Part shown: piece by piece, positions 1-8,475 of the stretch
How positions within the stretch are numbered: position 1 is the first letter of the stretch
Layout of the letters: every line of letters starts with the position of its first letter
Assembly (NCBI GenBank): GCA_009779045.1
Contig: WREZ01000005.1
Span: forward strand, 1 to 16,330
Direction: 5' to 3'
Source: Candidatus Bathycorpusculum sp.
Lineage (GTDB): Archaea; Thermoproteota; Bathyarchaeia; Bathyarchaeales; Bathycorpusculaceae
DNA length: 16,330 nt
Made by a program: the position numbers and the translations under genes
Notes under the pieces: generated by a model
Databases searched by the model: none
Told to the model about the DNA's origin: nothing
The model's input: the letters and a program-made list of their open reading frames with translations, nothing else

Positions 1-179
1 AAAGCTGCTCCAAGGGACATGTTAAGGCGATATGCGAGTTCTTCAGGTGTTATGTCAGGTTTTTCTTTAAGTATAGTGTCTTTTGTGTAAGCCTTATGAG
101 AGGGATACATTATAGAGACATGAACAGTATCTACTAGCAACTGCCAAAGGTGTTCTTTACTGTAATTATCTAAATTCAA
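1..179 (-). CDS. N-terminal part of an unknown small protein, cut by the window edge
   Basis: An open minus-strand frame runs from a TTG at 179 to the window edge, about 59 residues. An in-frame TGA lies two codons upstream of the TTG, so the start must be at or after it. The first residues read LNLDNYSKEHLWQLL, then a segment with MYPSHKAYTKDTILKEKPD, and last ITPEELAYRLNMSLGAA. The final stretch resembles the recognition part of a helix-turn-helix (helix, turn at the NMS, second helix beginning), which would suit a small DNA-binding protein, but too little is visible to assign a family. The TTG is supported by a TATA-like box about 25 bases upstream and by GGTTGAT just before it. It lies downstream of the helicase gene on the same strand but has its own promoter-like box. 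The reading frame is quite sure; the function is unknown. Confidence 0.6.
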   Translation of the reverse strand, partial: MNLDNYSKEHLWQLLVDTVHVSIMYPSHKAYTKDTILKEKPDITPEELAYRLNMSLGAA

Positions 180-198
180 AGCGTATCAACCGTTAAAC

Positions 199-208
199 AA
201 TATAAATC
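199..208 (-). promoter_or_regulatory. TATA-like box for the gene at 1-179
   Basis: On the minus strand the sequence reads GATTTATATT, a good archaeal TATA-box match. Its centre is about 25 bases upstream of the TTG at 179. An archaeal start site normally lies about 25 bases from the box, so the transcript would begin at or within a few bases of the start codon, i.e. leaderless or nearly so. This is read from spacing only. Confidence 0.45.
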
Positions 209-249
209 ATAATACAACAAGCTTAATACGTATTATCACACAACAACGT

Positions 250-256
250 AAAAAAA
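250..256 (-). terminator. T-run terminator candidate after the helicase gene
   Basis: Seven consecutive T on the minus strand, about 60 bases after the TAA of the DUF4011 helicase gene. Archaeal RNA polymerase often terminates at such runs without a hairpin, and none is visible here. Confidence 0.4.
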
Positions 257-314
257 TCCATAGTCCAGTTTTTGTTAAATGAAATGGATATAAAAGAAGG
301 GTGTGTGAGGAAAA

Positions 315-3300
315 TTATGTTAGGGTTATAACACCGTCTTTAAGGGTTAGTTTTCTTTCGCGTATGAGTCGTTTTAAGATTTCGTTAAAGTATTCTTTTG
401 ATTTGTCTGTTGAGTGGGTAAATCCGAAGACTTTTGCGGTTTCAGCTACTAATGATTCATCGCTTATGCCTAAAGCGTATTGAGCGATAAGTTTTATGAC
501 TGCTTCTATTTCTTCAGGTGGAAGGTGTTCTAGTTTGCGTTTGGTTTCAGGGATGCCTTCAACGGGTATGCGTATTTGTATGTCTTTTATATGTGGTGGC
601 CATAGGAAACTGCCTTTTATGGTAACTTTTTGATCTCTAAGTAAGGTGTTAAGTGCTTCTTGTACTGCATAGCTAATGTTGGTTGTTATGCGTTTAATTC
701 CCCAAGCGTCTGCAAGGCGTTCAACAGCGTAGTCAAAGTGTATTGGGCCTTCTTTTTCTACTAGTTCGCCGAGAAGTTGTGTTTGGATGTCGCGGTTTTC
801 GGGGTAGTGGAATTCGTTTTTTTGTTTTGAAGTGTGTGCAGATGTTTCTGTTTGGATTTTAATGTAGGGGTTAAATGCTGCTTTTAGAGGATATATTTTG
901 TAGGGTACACCGATTTTTTCTATACCGGCGAATTTGACTTTACGTACTTCAGTTTCTACTATACCGTCTTCTTTTAGATCAACTGAGGGTTTTAAGGAGT
1001 CTTGGTCTAATTGTAGTTTTTGTGCTTGTTCGAGTGCTTCTTTTAAGCGTTTAATTTCGGAGTCACGGCGGGCGACCCAAGAGGGGGCCCAAACACGGTG
1101 AATACGCCAACCTAAGCCTTTTAGGACTTGTTCGCGGAGACGGTCGCGGTCTCTGGCGCTGTTGCTTGAACGATATGTTGTTCCATCACATTCAACACCT
1201 AAAAGATAGCATCCTGGATTAACTGGGTCAAGAACGCCTATGTCAATTTTGTAGCCACTACAGCCTACTTGAGGTGTAACTTCGTAACCTAATTTTTGGA
1301 TTTCTAAGGCTATGTCTTCGTCAAGATAAGACTCATAAATGCCTGTTCGTTTATATGGTGTAGTAAGACTGTTAGGTCCTTTTTCTGCATAGTCAAGATA
1401 GTTGCGTAATGTTTGAACTCCTTCAGCTTTGGTTTCAGAGTTAATATCGGCAGACTTAATGGATGTAACGATAACAACTTTTTCGCGAGCACGAGTTACA
1501 GCAACATTTAAACGACGCTCGCCACCAGGCTTGTTTAGAGGCCCGAAATTCATAGTCAACAATCCACTCTGATCACGACCATAGCCAACACTGAAAAATA
1601 TGACGTCACGTTCATCACCTTGAACATTTTCGAGGTTTTTAACAAAGAATCCTTCAAGACGGTCTTCTATGAAGAATTTTTCAAACTCTGGTTGTTCTTT
1701 TAAGCGTCGGTCAATGGCTTCAGCAATGGTTTCCATTTGAGTTACACTAAAAGTGACTACTCCAAGAGTTTTTTTAGGATATTTGGTAAAATGTTCAAAC
1801 ACCAAGTTTACAACTTTTTCAGCTTCAATTGGATTATCACGTCTTCCACCTCTATCATAGAGTCCATTTGGAACATATACCATTTTTACGCCTAAACTAT
1901 CATGTTGTGCTTTTGCTGCGGGGAAAGTAATGAGACGATCGTCATAGAATTTGTTGTTGGAGAAAGCTATTAGGTCTTCATGTTTGCTGCGGTAGTGCCA
2001 TCTTAATGTTTTGACGGGTAAACCAATACCGAGGCATTCGTCAAGTATGCTATCAAAGACTTCAAAGTCTTCATCATTTATTTGGCTCCAGTCAAGGTTG
2101 TCAATTAATGATTTTTGGAAGAAGCTAGTTGGGGGTAACTGTTTATTGTCGCCTGCGACTACAAGGGTTTTGCCGCGGTAAATTGAGCCTATTGCGTCTT
2201 CGGGTACAATTTGTGATGCTTCATCAAATAAGACAAGATCAAAGTGTGCTGCTTCTGGGGAGAGGAATTGGCTTACGCTAATAGGGCTCATAAGTAGGCA
2301 GGGTTTTAGTTTGACAAGTAAGTTGGGAATTTTTTGCATTAGAGTTCGTATGGGCATTATTCGACGTTTTTTTGCTGCTTCTCTCATAAGGATAGCTGTT
2401 TCAGAGTCATTTGCTTGAATTAGGATGTCTTGGGGTTTTCGGCTATTTGCTGCGTCAATAACCATACTGGAGGTTAAATGGATAAGTTCTTTGTCGAGTT
2501 GTTTGAAGTCATTTATTAGTTGTTCATGGTTTTCGCGTCGGAATCGGCCTAAGCGGGAGTCTTCATTGTAGAGGTTATTTATCCATTCTTGATAGGCACC
2601 TCTGCGGAAGGAGTCAAGTAGTTGGTTTGCAGGTGTTTTTTGTTCAACAAGTCTTTCAAAGAAGCCATTTAAGTCTCTGAGGGCAAAACGGTTTCTAAGG
2701 TCTTTAAAGTCGATCCAAATCTGTAGTTCGTCAACTCGTTCACGTAAAATCGTTAGTCGTTCATAAATAGTATGAAGGGGTATGTCGCGAAGTTTTTGGT
2801 TTTGATATTTAAGATCTGTTTCAAAGCGTGCTTCAAAAACAGCAATTGATTGTAGAGCAGTTTCATAATATCTAGTTAGTTTTGCATCAGATGGTGCATT
2901 AGAGGATCCAGCAGCTGCAAGAAGAGCAAATGCTTCTGGAATGGTAGTATCACCAAAAACTGTTTGAGCTCTTTTTACCCATTCAAGCACGTAAATAATG
3001 TCGGTCCAGTTTGTTTCAAGCTCATTGAAGCGGGAGCCGTATTTAATTTGAAGCTGAGATTTTTCGCCAGTTATAGTAGCTTCTTTTCGTCGTACTTCTT
3101 CAGCATTTACTAGATCCTCGAGGAGTTGTTTGTATGCTTTTGGTGAAGATATAGCTGTAGAGAGAGTTTCCTTTGTTAATATACTTAGAGGGGCGAGCTG
3201 TTTTTCAACATCAGCAGCCCATTCGTCAATTCGTTGTAGAGCAGCCTGTTTAAAGGTTACATTGGCGTATGGTAAACTTTCAGGGATTAATTCAGAGACA

Positions 3301-5927
3301 TCTTTAGCTTGTTGTTCCCACATATTTATTGAATCTTCAAGTTCGCTGCCTAAGTGTTTAATCATAGGTGAAGGAGTGGAAGAGTTTGTAATTAGTTTGA
3401 TCAAGTTTTCAGATAGGGGATTTGCCCATGGAACCGTTTTAAGTTCTTTAATTATGTTAATGGCTTTTTCTACTCTTAAGAAATCAGTATCATAGCCTTG
3501 ATAGAATCGTCCTAACAAGTTTCTAACGTTTTCAGCTTGGGCATCAATTTCAGCACTAAGTACCTTGACTTTGCGAGCGTCAATTAGATCCTCTAATATA
3601 TTTTTAGAAACTTTACCATCTATGCTAACGCGTGCAATTTGTTTTTGGTCATTACGAAAACTGGAACTAAACATTCGAGATAAGCCTTGATAACTATTAT
3701 TATAGCGAACAACAAGTTCGTCAAGATCTAAATTGTAAATTCCTGCTGTATAAGACTTACATAACTTTTCCTTTAACAGATTGTGTTGTTGATAGGTGTC
3801 TTTTGCTTTTGAAATGGTACTATAGACTTGCTGAAAAATTACAGGGTCAAACCATTGTGGTTCAGGTTTATTTTCATTAAAGCAGAATAAAGCTAACTTG
3901 GAAAGATGTGTAACAGTTTGCGCGTTTAATGTGTCAATGGATATGCCAAAAAGATCAGAGAGGGCTTGGGCATTTTCACGCCATTTCTTAGCAGCTTGTT
4001 GTGTGTTTCGGATGTATGTTAAGAGTTTTTCCTGTTTGTCTAAAAATTCTGATTCTTGCAAGTTTGCGCCTGGAAACAGTTTTTCAAGAATAAGTAAATT
4101 CTTCTTTAACTCGCTAGATCTATCAAAGGCGAGATTAAAGAGGGCTGTTGTGTAATGTTCCATTAGGTTTTTTCTTGTGGTTTTAATCCATTGGCAAGTT
4201 TCATTGTAACCTTTTGCTTCAGTTATTAATGTGCCAATATCTCGGTTAAGTAGCCAGTGGGCTTCTGGTTTTGGACTTTCATATAATAGTTTACTGATGG
4301 TGATTAGCCATTTTGTTTGGTCAAGGGTTGTAGGGGGACTTAAACCTAATTGGTTGGCATAGTTTGTGTTTTCTAATTGTAAATCTTCAATGGTATGAGC
4401 GAGAACTTCTATAGAGGTTAATAGTTCAGAACGTACTTCTAGATTGTATAGACTAGCGCGATAACCTGCCCAAGGGAAGTCAGGTTCTTGGACTACTTGC
4501 CAGACTTTGCTTAACTCAGATGTTAAGCCTTCGAGTTCGCTTATTTTTTGGGGGGTTAGAGTGCTAAGACCTGTTAAACCTACAGTAACATATGGAACGT
4601 GTTCAAGACTGGCAATTACGCTAAGAGTGTCATAGGCACTTGTTTGCATGTATTGACGTTTTTCGTGTAATGCTGTAACGTAATTATTCAAGCTGTCACG
4701 GTAGGTTTTCATTGTTTCAAATTCGTGTGCTGAAGGTAGTTTACGGGGTATGAGCTGTTCGTCTAGGCTACGTTTAAGTTCAGCTACAACTTCTTGTTTG
4801 TTAGCTTTGCTGCTGTGAAGTTCTAAACAGAAATGTTTCAAACCTACGGCGTCAAGACGATTGTAAACTACGTCAAGGGCGGCCATTTTATCGCTGACAA
4901 ATAGTACAGATTTTCCATGAGCTATACATTCAGCAATTATGTTTGCTATTGTTTGACTTTTACCTGTTCCAGGTGGACCTTGCATTACAAAACTTTGACC
5001 ACGAAGAGCATATTCAATGCTAATGCGTTGACTACTATCAGCATCTAAAACTTGATAGGTTTTTTCAGGTAATTGTATTTTATCCACGTCTTTTTCGTCT
5101 GGAAGTTGATCAAGGATTAAATTTTCATCTTTTATGCCAACAATAGCCCGTATTATAGGATGCTGAGTAACAAGTTCAACATTAGACTCAAGATCCTTAT
5201 AGATAACAAGCTTATGGAATGAAAAAAGCCCTAAATCCACTGTAGACTCAACAGTCCAACCGAATTCCGAAACAGCCTGAGTTACAGCGTCAAAATAGTT
5301 TGCAAGAGTCTCAGTTTCCCAATCCTCGGGTGGAGACGGTAAATCGATTTTGAAATCAGTTTTCAATTTTACCTGCAATGCAGGATTTACAACCGCTTCT
5401 TCTTCAACAGGAGGCACAAAAACCTCAAACGGTTTACGAACAGACTCTTTTACCAACTCTAAAGGCACTAAAATCAGAGGCGAATGCACAGTCTCCCTAG
5501 TCTCACTATCAACCCAATTCAAACGACCAAAAGCAGCATAAAGAATTCTAACACCCCGTTCACGATAATCAAGCAAAGAACGCCGCTGTAAATTCTTAAG
5601 AGTCCGTTCAAGATCAATACGCGCCATATTATTGTTAACAATCTGCTGCTTTGAACCAGACTTTTTAGACCCATCCGCAACATCTAAATCATCAAAAGGT
5701 ACATCAGTTTGACTTTCATTCTCAGCAGGAGGCATCCAAAACTCAATACGCTTCTTTTTTATCACCAATTCTTTAAATACAGTTTCTGCATCCGGTTCAT
5801 TTATCGATAAATTCCCACGCTTAGAAGCATGAAAATAAAGCAAGTTATTTCTTCTTGTTAAATCAATTAAACGCGACTTCCAGTCATAAACACGCCGCAT
5901 AGACGGAGAAGAGTTAATTTGTGCCAA
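315..5927 (-). CDS. Giant DUF4011-type SF1 helicase with C-terminal nuclease-like domain
   Basis: About 1,870 aa. The N-terminus (WKSRLIDLTRRNNLLYF) matches the opening of DUF4011 proteins. A UPF1/Dna2-like superfamily 1 helicase follows: Walker A GPPGTGKS at 317-324, DEASQ (motif II) at 1235-1239, GDNKQLPP at 1259-1266, GDERD at 1437-1441 and NVAVTRAREK (motif VI) at 1474-1483. About 900 mostly helical residues separate motifs I and II. Residues about 1540-1640 resemble the Vsr/MTES_1575 endonuclease fold, with D1562 and E1579-C-D as likely metal ligands. The last 150 residues look like DUF3320, perhaps winged-helix. Such proteins probably unwind and cut or sense nucleic acid, and some relatives sit in defence regions; no defence partner is seen here. 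The longest frame begins at a TTG at 5942. The TTG at 5927 is preferred because GAGGGTGG lies five bases before it; the ATG at 5900 is also possible. The frame is intact. Confidence 0.88.
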   Translation of the reverse strand: MAQINSSPSMRRVYDWKSRLIDLTRRNNLLYFHASKRGNLSINEPDAETVFKELVIKKKRIEFWMPPAENESQTDVPFDDLDVADGSKKSGSKQQIVNNNMARIDLERTLKNLQRRSLLDYRERGVRILYAAFGRLNWVDSETRETVHSPLILVPLELVKESVRKPFEVFVPPVEEEAVVNPALQVKLKTDFKIDLPSPPEDWETETLANYFDAVTQAVSEFGWTVESTVDLGLFSFHKLVIYKDLESNVELVTQHPIIRAIVGIKDENLILDQLPDEKDVDKIQLPEKTYQVLDADSSQRISIEYALRGQSFVMQGPPGTGKSQTIANIIAECIAHGKSVLFVSDKMAALDVVYNRLDAVGLKHFCLELHSSKANKQEVVAELKRSLDEQLIPRKLPSAHEFETMKTYRDSLNNYVTALHEKRQYMQTSAYDTLSVIASLEHVPYVTVGLTGLSTLTPQKISELEGLTSELSKVWQVVQEPDFPWAGYRASLYNLEVRSELLTSIEVLAHTIEDLQLENTNYANQLGLSPPTTLDQTKWLITISKLLYESPKPEAHWLLNRDIGTLITEAKGYNETCQWIKTTRKNLMEHYTTALFNLAFDRSSELKKNLLILEKLFPGANLQESEFLDKQEKLLTYIRNTQQAAKKWRENAQALSDLFGISIDTLNAQTVTHLSKLALFCFNENKPEPQWFDPVIFQQVYSTISKAKDTYQQHNLLKEKLCKSYTAGIYNLDLDELVVRYNNSYQGLSRMFSSSFRNDQKQIARVSIDGKVSKNILEDLIDARKVKVLSAEIDAQAENVRNLLGRFYQGYDTDFLRVEKAINIIKELKTVPWANPLSENLIKLITNSSTPSPMIKHLGSELEDSINMWEQQAKDVSELIPESLPYANVTFKQAALQRIDEWAADVEKQLAPLSILTKETLSTAISSPKAYKQLLEDLVNAEEVRRKEATITGEKSQLQIKYGSRFNELETNWTDIIYVLEWVKRAQTVFGDTTIPEAFALLAAAGSSNAPSDAKLTRYYETALQSIAVFEARFETDLKYQNQKLRDIPLHTIYERLTILRERVDELQIWIDFKDLRNRFALRDLNGFFERLVEQKTPANQLLDSFRRGAYQEWINNLYNEDSRLGRFRRENHEQLINDFKQLDKELIHLTSSMVIDAANSRKPQDILIQANDSETAILMREAAKKRRIMPIRTLMQKIPNLLVKLKPCLLMSPISVSQFLSPEAAHFDLVLFDEASQIVPEDAIGSIYRGKTLVVAGDNKQLPPTSFFQKSLIDNLDWSQINDEDFEVFDSILDECLGIGLPVKTLRWHYRSKHEDLIAFSNNKFYDDRLITFPAAKAQHDSLGVKMVYVPNGLYDRGGRRDNPIEAEKVVNLVFEHFTKYPKKTLGVVTFSVTQMETIAEAIDRRLKEQPEFEKFFIEDRLEGFFVKNLENVQGDERDVIFFSVGYGRDQSGLLTMNFGPLNKPGGERRLNVAVTRAREKVVIVTSIKSADINSETKAEGVQTLRNYLDYAEKGPNSLTTPYKRTGIYESYLDEDIALEIQKLGYEVTPQVGCSGYKIDIGVLDPVNPGCYLLGVECDGTTYRSSNSARDRDRLREQVLKGLGWRIHRVWAPSWVARRDSEIKRLKEALEQAQKLQLDQDSLKPSVDLKEDGIVETEVRKVKFAGIEKIGVPYKIYPLKAAFNPYIKIQTETSAHTSKQKNEFHYPENRDIQTQLLGELVEKEGPIHFDYAVERLADAWGIKRITTNISYAVQEALNTLLRDQKVTIKGSFLWPPHIKDIQIRIPVEGIPETKRKLEHLPPEEIEAVIKLIAQYALGISDESLVAETAKVFGFTHSTDKSKEYFNEILKRLIRERKLTLKDGVITLT

Positions 5928-5932
5928 ATAGA

Positions 5933-5940
5933 CCACCCTC
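5933..5940 (-). promoter_or_regulatory. Shine-Dalgarno-like site deciding the helicase start
   Basis: GAGGGTGG on the minus strand, five bases before the in-frame TTG at 5927. It resembles the complement of the archaeal 16S 3' end (GGAGGTGAT). Neither the upstream TTG (5942) nor the downstream ATG (5900) has a comparable site at normal spacing. Confidence 0.45.
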
Positions 5941-5978
5941 AAACAACATTATTAAGTAATTTATTACACAGTTACTTC

Positions 5979-5990
5979 TTTAATATTTAT
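5979..5990 (-). promoter_or_regulatory. TATA-like box candidate for the helicase gene
   Basis: The minus strand reads ATAAATATTAAA here, which would place a start site near 5958, about 30 bases before the preferred start codon. The whole spacer is AT-rich, so chance matches are likely; a second AT-rich candidate lies near 5955-5965. Confidence 0.25.
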
Positions 5991-6129
5991 GGTTAAATAT
6001 AACAAATAAAACCCTAAAAAAAGCCCAAATACACCACCAAAACTTATAAAAATACTAAAAATAAAAAATAGAAAAAATAAATTAGCGTTTTACTTTCAAA
6101 ACAGTAAATAAAAAGACACAGAAAAACAT

Positions 6130-6178
6130 AAAAAAACGCAAAAATAACAAACACAAACGCGGCTCAGTTAATAAAAAA
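6130..6178 (-). terminator. Multiple T-run terminator after the thiolase operon
   Basis: On the minus strand a T6 run (6173-6178) and a T7 run (6130-6136) lie 50 to 100 bases after the DUF1638 stop codon, with further T-rich stretches beyond. Successive T runs are typical of archaeal 3' ends. There is no strong hairpin. Confidence 0.45.
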
Positions 6179-6227
6179 GAAATATCACCACATAAATTCA
6201 AGCCTGAGCGTATATACAGACATCATT

Positions 6228-6845
6228 TTACTGTTTGATGGATTTTTCTATAGCGTCTAAAACTACTGCACGAACATTTTCAGTGCCAATTTTACGCGTT
6301 TCAATAATTTTGACACCTGTGTTTAATTTTTCAAGTTCACGTCTGCATTCTGCGGGTGTATCAACTGTGTCAAGAATGACAAAGCCCTCAACGCTGCTAA
6401 ACATTTGTTTAAAAGCAGCTTCATCCACACCTTGTGTAGTTAATTGGGTTTTCATATTTTTGAAAAAGTCAATCATGCCTATGCTCATAAACATCAACTT
6501 GTGCTCAGGGTCAGCGGCTTCTGATTTGCCTTTTCCTCCAAGTTGACAGTCGATGCAATTTAGAGCATTAATTTTAACTACTCCGTATTCCTTGGCGAGT
6601 TGATTCATCTCGTTATTTGGTCCCAAACAAAGATCGCCATAAACAAGCACTACTTGTCCTGAATAGTGTTTTAAAGTAGTCTCAAGTGTTTTGCGCACAT
6701 TTTTGTCAATAAGGGAGTAGTCTACATGAAAGTTTTTGTTGACAAAAACAAGGTCAGCGTCAAGTTTGCCCTCTTTAACAAGTCGCTGAAGCTCAGGTTC
6801 AAGGACGCTGCAGGAAATGAGACAGGTTTTCTCGTTTTTATTCAA
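6228..6845 (-). CDS. DUF1638 family protein
   Basis: A 205-aa soluble protein without signal peptide or membrane segment. It resembles DUF1638 proteins, known mainly from methanogens and some bacteria, often near corrinoid methyltransferase genes; the biochemical role is not established. Visible hallmarks are an N-terminal LISCSVLEPEL (C8, C12), the core VVLVYGDLCLG (about 66-75) and ALNCIDCQLGGKGK (C97, C100), then MSIGMIDFF. The conserved cysteines C73, C97 and C100 could bind a metal or cofactor, which is inference. The start is a TTG with AAGGCAG a few bases before it; no ATG lies nearby. It follows the DUF35 gene after 12 bases, so it is almost certainly co-transcribed with thiolase and DUF35. 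No methyltransferase or corrinoid gene is visible in the window. The family call is fairly sure; the function is open. Confidence 0.72.
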   Translation of the reverse strand: MNKNEKTCLISCSVLEPELQRLVKEGKLDADLVFVNKNFHVDYSLIDKNVRKTLETTLKHYSGQVVLVYGDLCLGPNNEMNQLAKEYGVVKINALNCIDCQLGGKGKSEAADPEHKLMFMSIGMIDFFKNMKTQLTTQGVDEAAFKQMFSSVEGFVILDTVDTPAECRRELEKLNTGVKIIETRKIGTENVRAVVLDAIEKSIKQ

Positions 6846-6857
6846 AGTTATCTGCCT

Positions 6858-7262
6858 TTATGGTTTTATGCAGTATTTTGGCCATTTTGGCCAATTTTGT
6901 GGTATATCACAGGTGCTAAAATCGACAGTTAGGGTCATGCCAATTTTAAGTTTCTCTTGAGATACGTCTTGTATTATTCCTGGAAGTTTTAGACCGCCCT
7001 CTAACTCTATAATGCCTATGGTGTAGGGTGCTAAGTTTTGAAATTGTGTGGGTGCTATGTGTATTATGGTGTAAGTTAAAAGGTGGCCTTTGTTTGGAAT
7101 TTGTGTCCATTCAAATTGTGTGGTATAGCAAGTATCGCATAATGGGCGTGGGGGTAGGTGGATTTTGCCGCATTTTAGGCATTTACCAGCCATTAGCTTT
7201 CCTTGTGTTAGGAGTTGGTAAAATTGTTCTATAGAGAAGAAGGTTTCTGGGGTGTTGCTCAT
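6858..7262 (-). CDS. DUF35 zinc-ribbon/OB-fold acyl-CoA-associated protein
   Basis: A 134-aa protein of the DUF35 family. An N-terminal helix is followed by a rubredoxin-like zinc ribbon with two CxxC pairs (C28, C31, C42, C45), then an OB-fold ending with PYTIGIIELEGG. In archaea such proteins bridge acetoacetyl-CoA thiolase and HMG-CoA synthase, helping pass acetoacetyl-CoA between them in mevalonate synthesis; relatives pair with other thiolases. A GTG at 7274 would add four residues, but AGGAGT at 7273-7278 sits ten bases before the ATG at 7262 and would overlap the GTG, so the ATG is chosen. The thiolase stop codon ends one base before this ATG, showing tight coupling. All four metal-binding cysteines are present. 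Confidence 0.87.
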   Translation of the reverse strand: MSNTPETFFSIEQFYQLLTQGKLMAGKCLKCGKIHLPPRPLCDTCYTTQFEWTQIPNKGHLLTYTIIHIAPTQFQNLAPYTIGIIELEGGLKLPGIIQDVSQEKLKIGMTLTVDFSTCDIPQNWPKWPKYCIKP

Positions 7263-7263
7263 G

Positions 7264-8442
7264 TTATTGTGCACTCCTATAAATGTGAATTGCAGCAGTT
7301 GCGCCTGAGCCGCCGACGTTGTGTGTTAAACCGGTTTTTGCGTCTTTGACTTGGCGGCGTTCTGCTTGTCCGGTGAGTTGGAGGTAAATTTCGTATGTTT
7401 GGGCGGTGCCTGTTGCGCCAACTGGGTGGCCTTTGGCTTTTAGGCCGCCACTGGTGTTAACGGGGATGGATCCGCCTATTTTTGTTTGGTTGTTTTCTAA
7501 TAGTTTACCGCTTTCGCCTGGTTTGCAGAAGCCTAAATCTTCATAGGCTATGAGCTCAGCGCTGGTAAAGCAGTCGTGTACTTCTGCAAGGTCTATGTCT
7601 TGGGGGGAAAGCTTAGCCATTTCATAAGCGTTTTTGGCTGCGGTTTTTGTTGAGTTAAGTGAGGTAAAGTCTTGGCGTTCATATAGGCCAATGGAGTCAC
7701 TGGCTTGTCCACTGCCGATAATATGTACTGGATTGTCAGTGTATTTGGCGGCTATTTCGGGTTTTGTTAGGATTATGCAGCTTGCGCCGTCGGTTACAAG
7801 GGAGCAGTCATATAGTTTGAGGGGCCATGCTACATATCTGGATTGCATAGCGGTTTCTATGGTGATTTCTTTTTGCATGTGTGCTTTAGGGTTAAGGCTT
7901 GCGTGGTAATGGTTTTTAACGGCGGCCATTGCAAAATGTTCTTCTTTTGTGCCATAATCATGCATATGTCTAGTAGCCATTAGGGCGTATAAACCGGGAA
8001 ATGTTATACCGTGGTATTGTTCAAAGGGATAGTCAGATGCCATGGCAAGATACTCGGTAACTTCAGCTGTTGTGCGGTGTGACATTTTTTCTACTCCACC
8101 TACCATTACAACATCGGCAAGGCCAGACATTACAGCGTAAATGCCTGTTCTCAGAGCTGCTCCAGATGAACCACAAGCAGCTTCGCAACGAGTGGCGGGA
8201 ATACCAAGTAATCCTATCCAATCAGCAATAATTGCTCCCATGTGACCCTGATGCTCATATGCTTCACCCATATGTCCAATAAACATGGACTTAATATCAC
8301 GTTTTGGCTCAAGTTTTGGACAACGTGCAAACGCTTCTTGAGCGGCTATTGTGAAAATTTCGCGTGCAAGTAAACCGTCATGTTTTTGAAATTTTGACAG
8401 ACCAGCGCTAACTATACTAACAAGGGGTTTTCCATTCAACAC
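7264..8442 (-). CDS. Archaeal thiolase (acetyl-CoA acetyltransferase type)
   Basis: A 392-aa thiolase-fold enzyme expected to condense two acetyl-CoA to acetoacetyl-CoA, or to act on a related acyl-CoA. The nucleophilic cysteine lies in CEAACGSSG (C90), a conserved histidine in AEVHDCF (H289) and the second in KAKGHPVGATG (H339). The C-terminal loop reads HNVGGSGA, so the cysteine of the CxG motif of classical thiolases is absent, as in the SCPx-like/archaeal branch. The longest frame starts at a TTG at 8496, but its first 18 residues are cysteine-rich and unlike thiolases. GTGAGG at 8448-8453 sits five bases before the GTG at 8442 and eight before a TTG at 8439, so one of these is the true start. 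It is followed directly by DUF35, the usual partner arrangement. HMG-CoA synthase, often next to them, is not in the window. Substrate is inferred from family and neighbour only. Confidence 0.9.
   Translation of the reverse strand: MLNGKPLVSIVSAGLSKFQKHDGLLAREIFTIAAQEAFARCPKLEPKRDIKSMFIGHMGEAYEHQGHMGAIIADWIGLLGIPATRCEAACGSSGAALRTGIYAVMSGLADVVMVGGVEKMSHRTTAEVTEYLAMASDYPFEQYHGITFPGLYALMATRHMHDYGTKEEHFAMAAVKNHYHASLNPKAHMQKEITIETAMQSRYVAWPLKLYDCSLVTDGASCIILTKPEIAAKYTDNPVHIIGSGQASDSIGLYERQDFTSLNSTKTAAKNAYEMAKLSPQDIDLAEVHDCFTSAELIAYEDLGFCKPGESGKLLENNQTKIGGSIPVNTSGGLKAKGHPVGATGTAQTYEIYLQLTGQAERRQVKDAKTGLTHNVGGSGATAAIHIYRSAQ
7273..7278 (-). promoter_or_regulatory. Ribosome binding site for the DUF35 gene
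   Basis: AGGAGT on the minus strand, inside the last codons of the thiolase gene and ten bases before the ATG at 7262. It decides against the upstream GTG at 7274, which it would overlap. Confidence 0.5.
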
Positions 8443-8447
8443 TGCTT

Positions 8448-8453
8448 CCTCAC
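8448..8453 (-). promoter_or_regulatory. Ribosome binding site of the thiolase gene
   Basis: GTGAGG on the minus strand, five bases before the GTG at 8442 and eight before the TTG at 8439. It shows that the longer frame from 8496 is not the translated form. Confidence 0.5.
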
Positions 8454-8475
8454 TAAATAATAAACATAGATTGCA

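Larger units (their letters stand above)
5943..6227. other. AT-rich spacer without a supported gene
   Basis: About 285 bases between the end of the DUF1638 gene and the start of the helicase gene, both on the minus strand. It contains several T runs on the minus strand and promoter-like AT-rich boxes. One minus-strand frame is free of stops over about 40 codons and very rich in Phe, Leu and Ile, but it has no normal start codon except near its end. I see no tRNA-like or strongly structured element. Confidence 0.6.

Noticed and set aside
5945..6080. Minus-strand stop-free stretch rich in Phe, Leu and Ile that could look like a membrane peptide
   Set aside because: It has no ATG, GTG or TTG until close to its end, and the composition follows from T-rich DNA.
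6160..6211. Possible hairpin GCTCAG ... CTGAGC in the spacer
   Set aside because: Only six base pairs with a loop of about 38 bases; likely chance.
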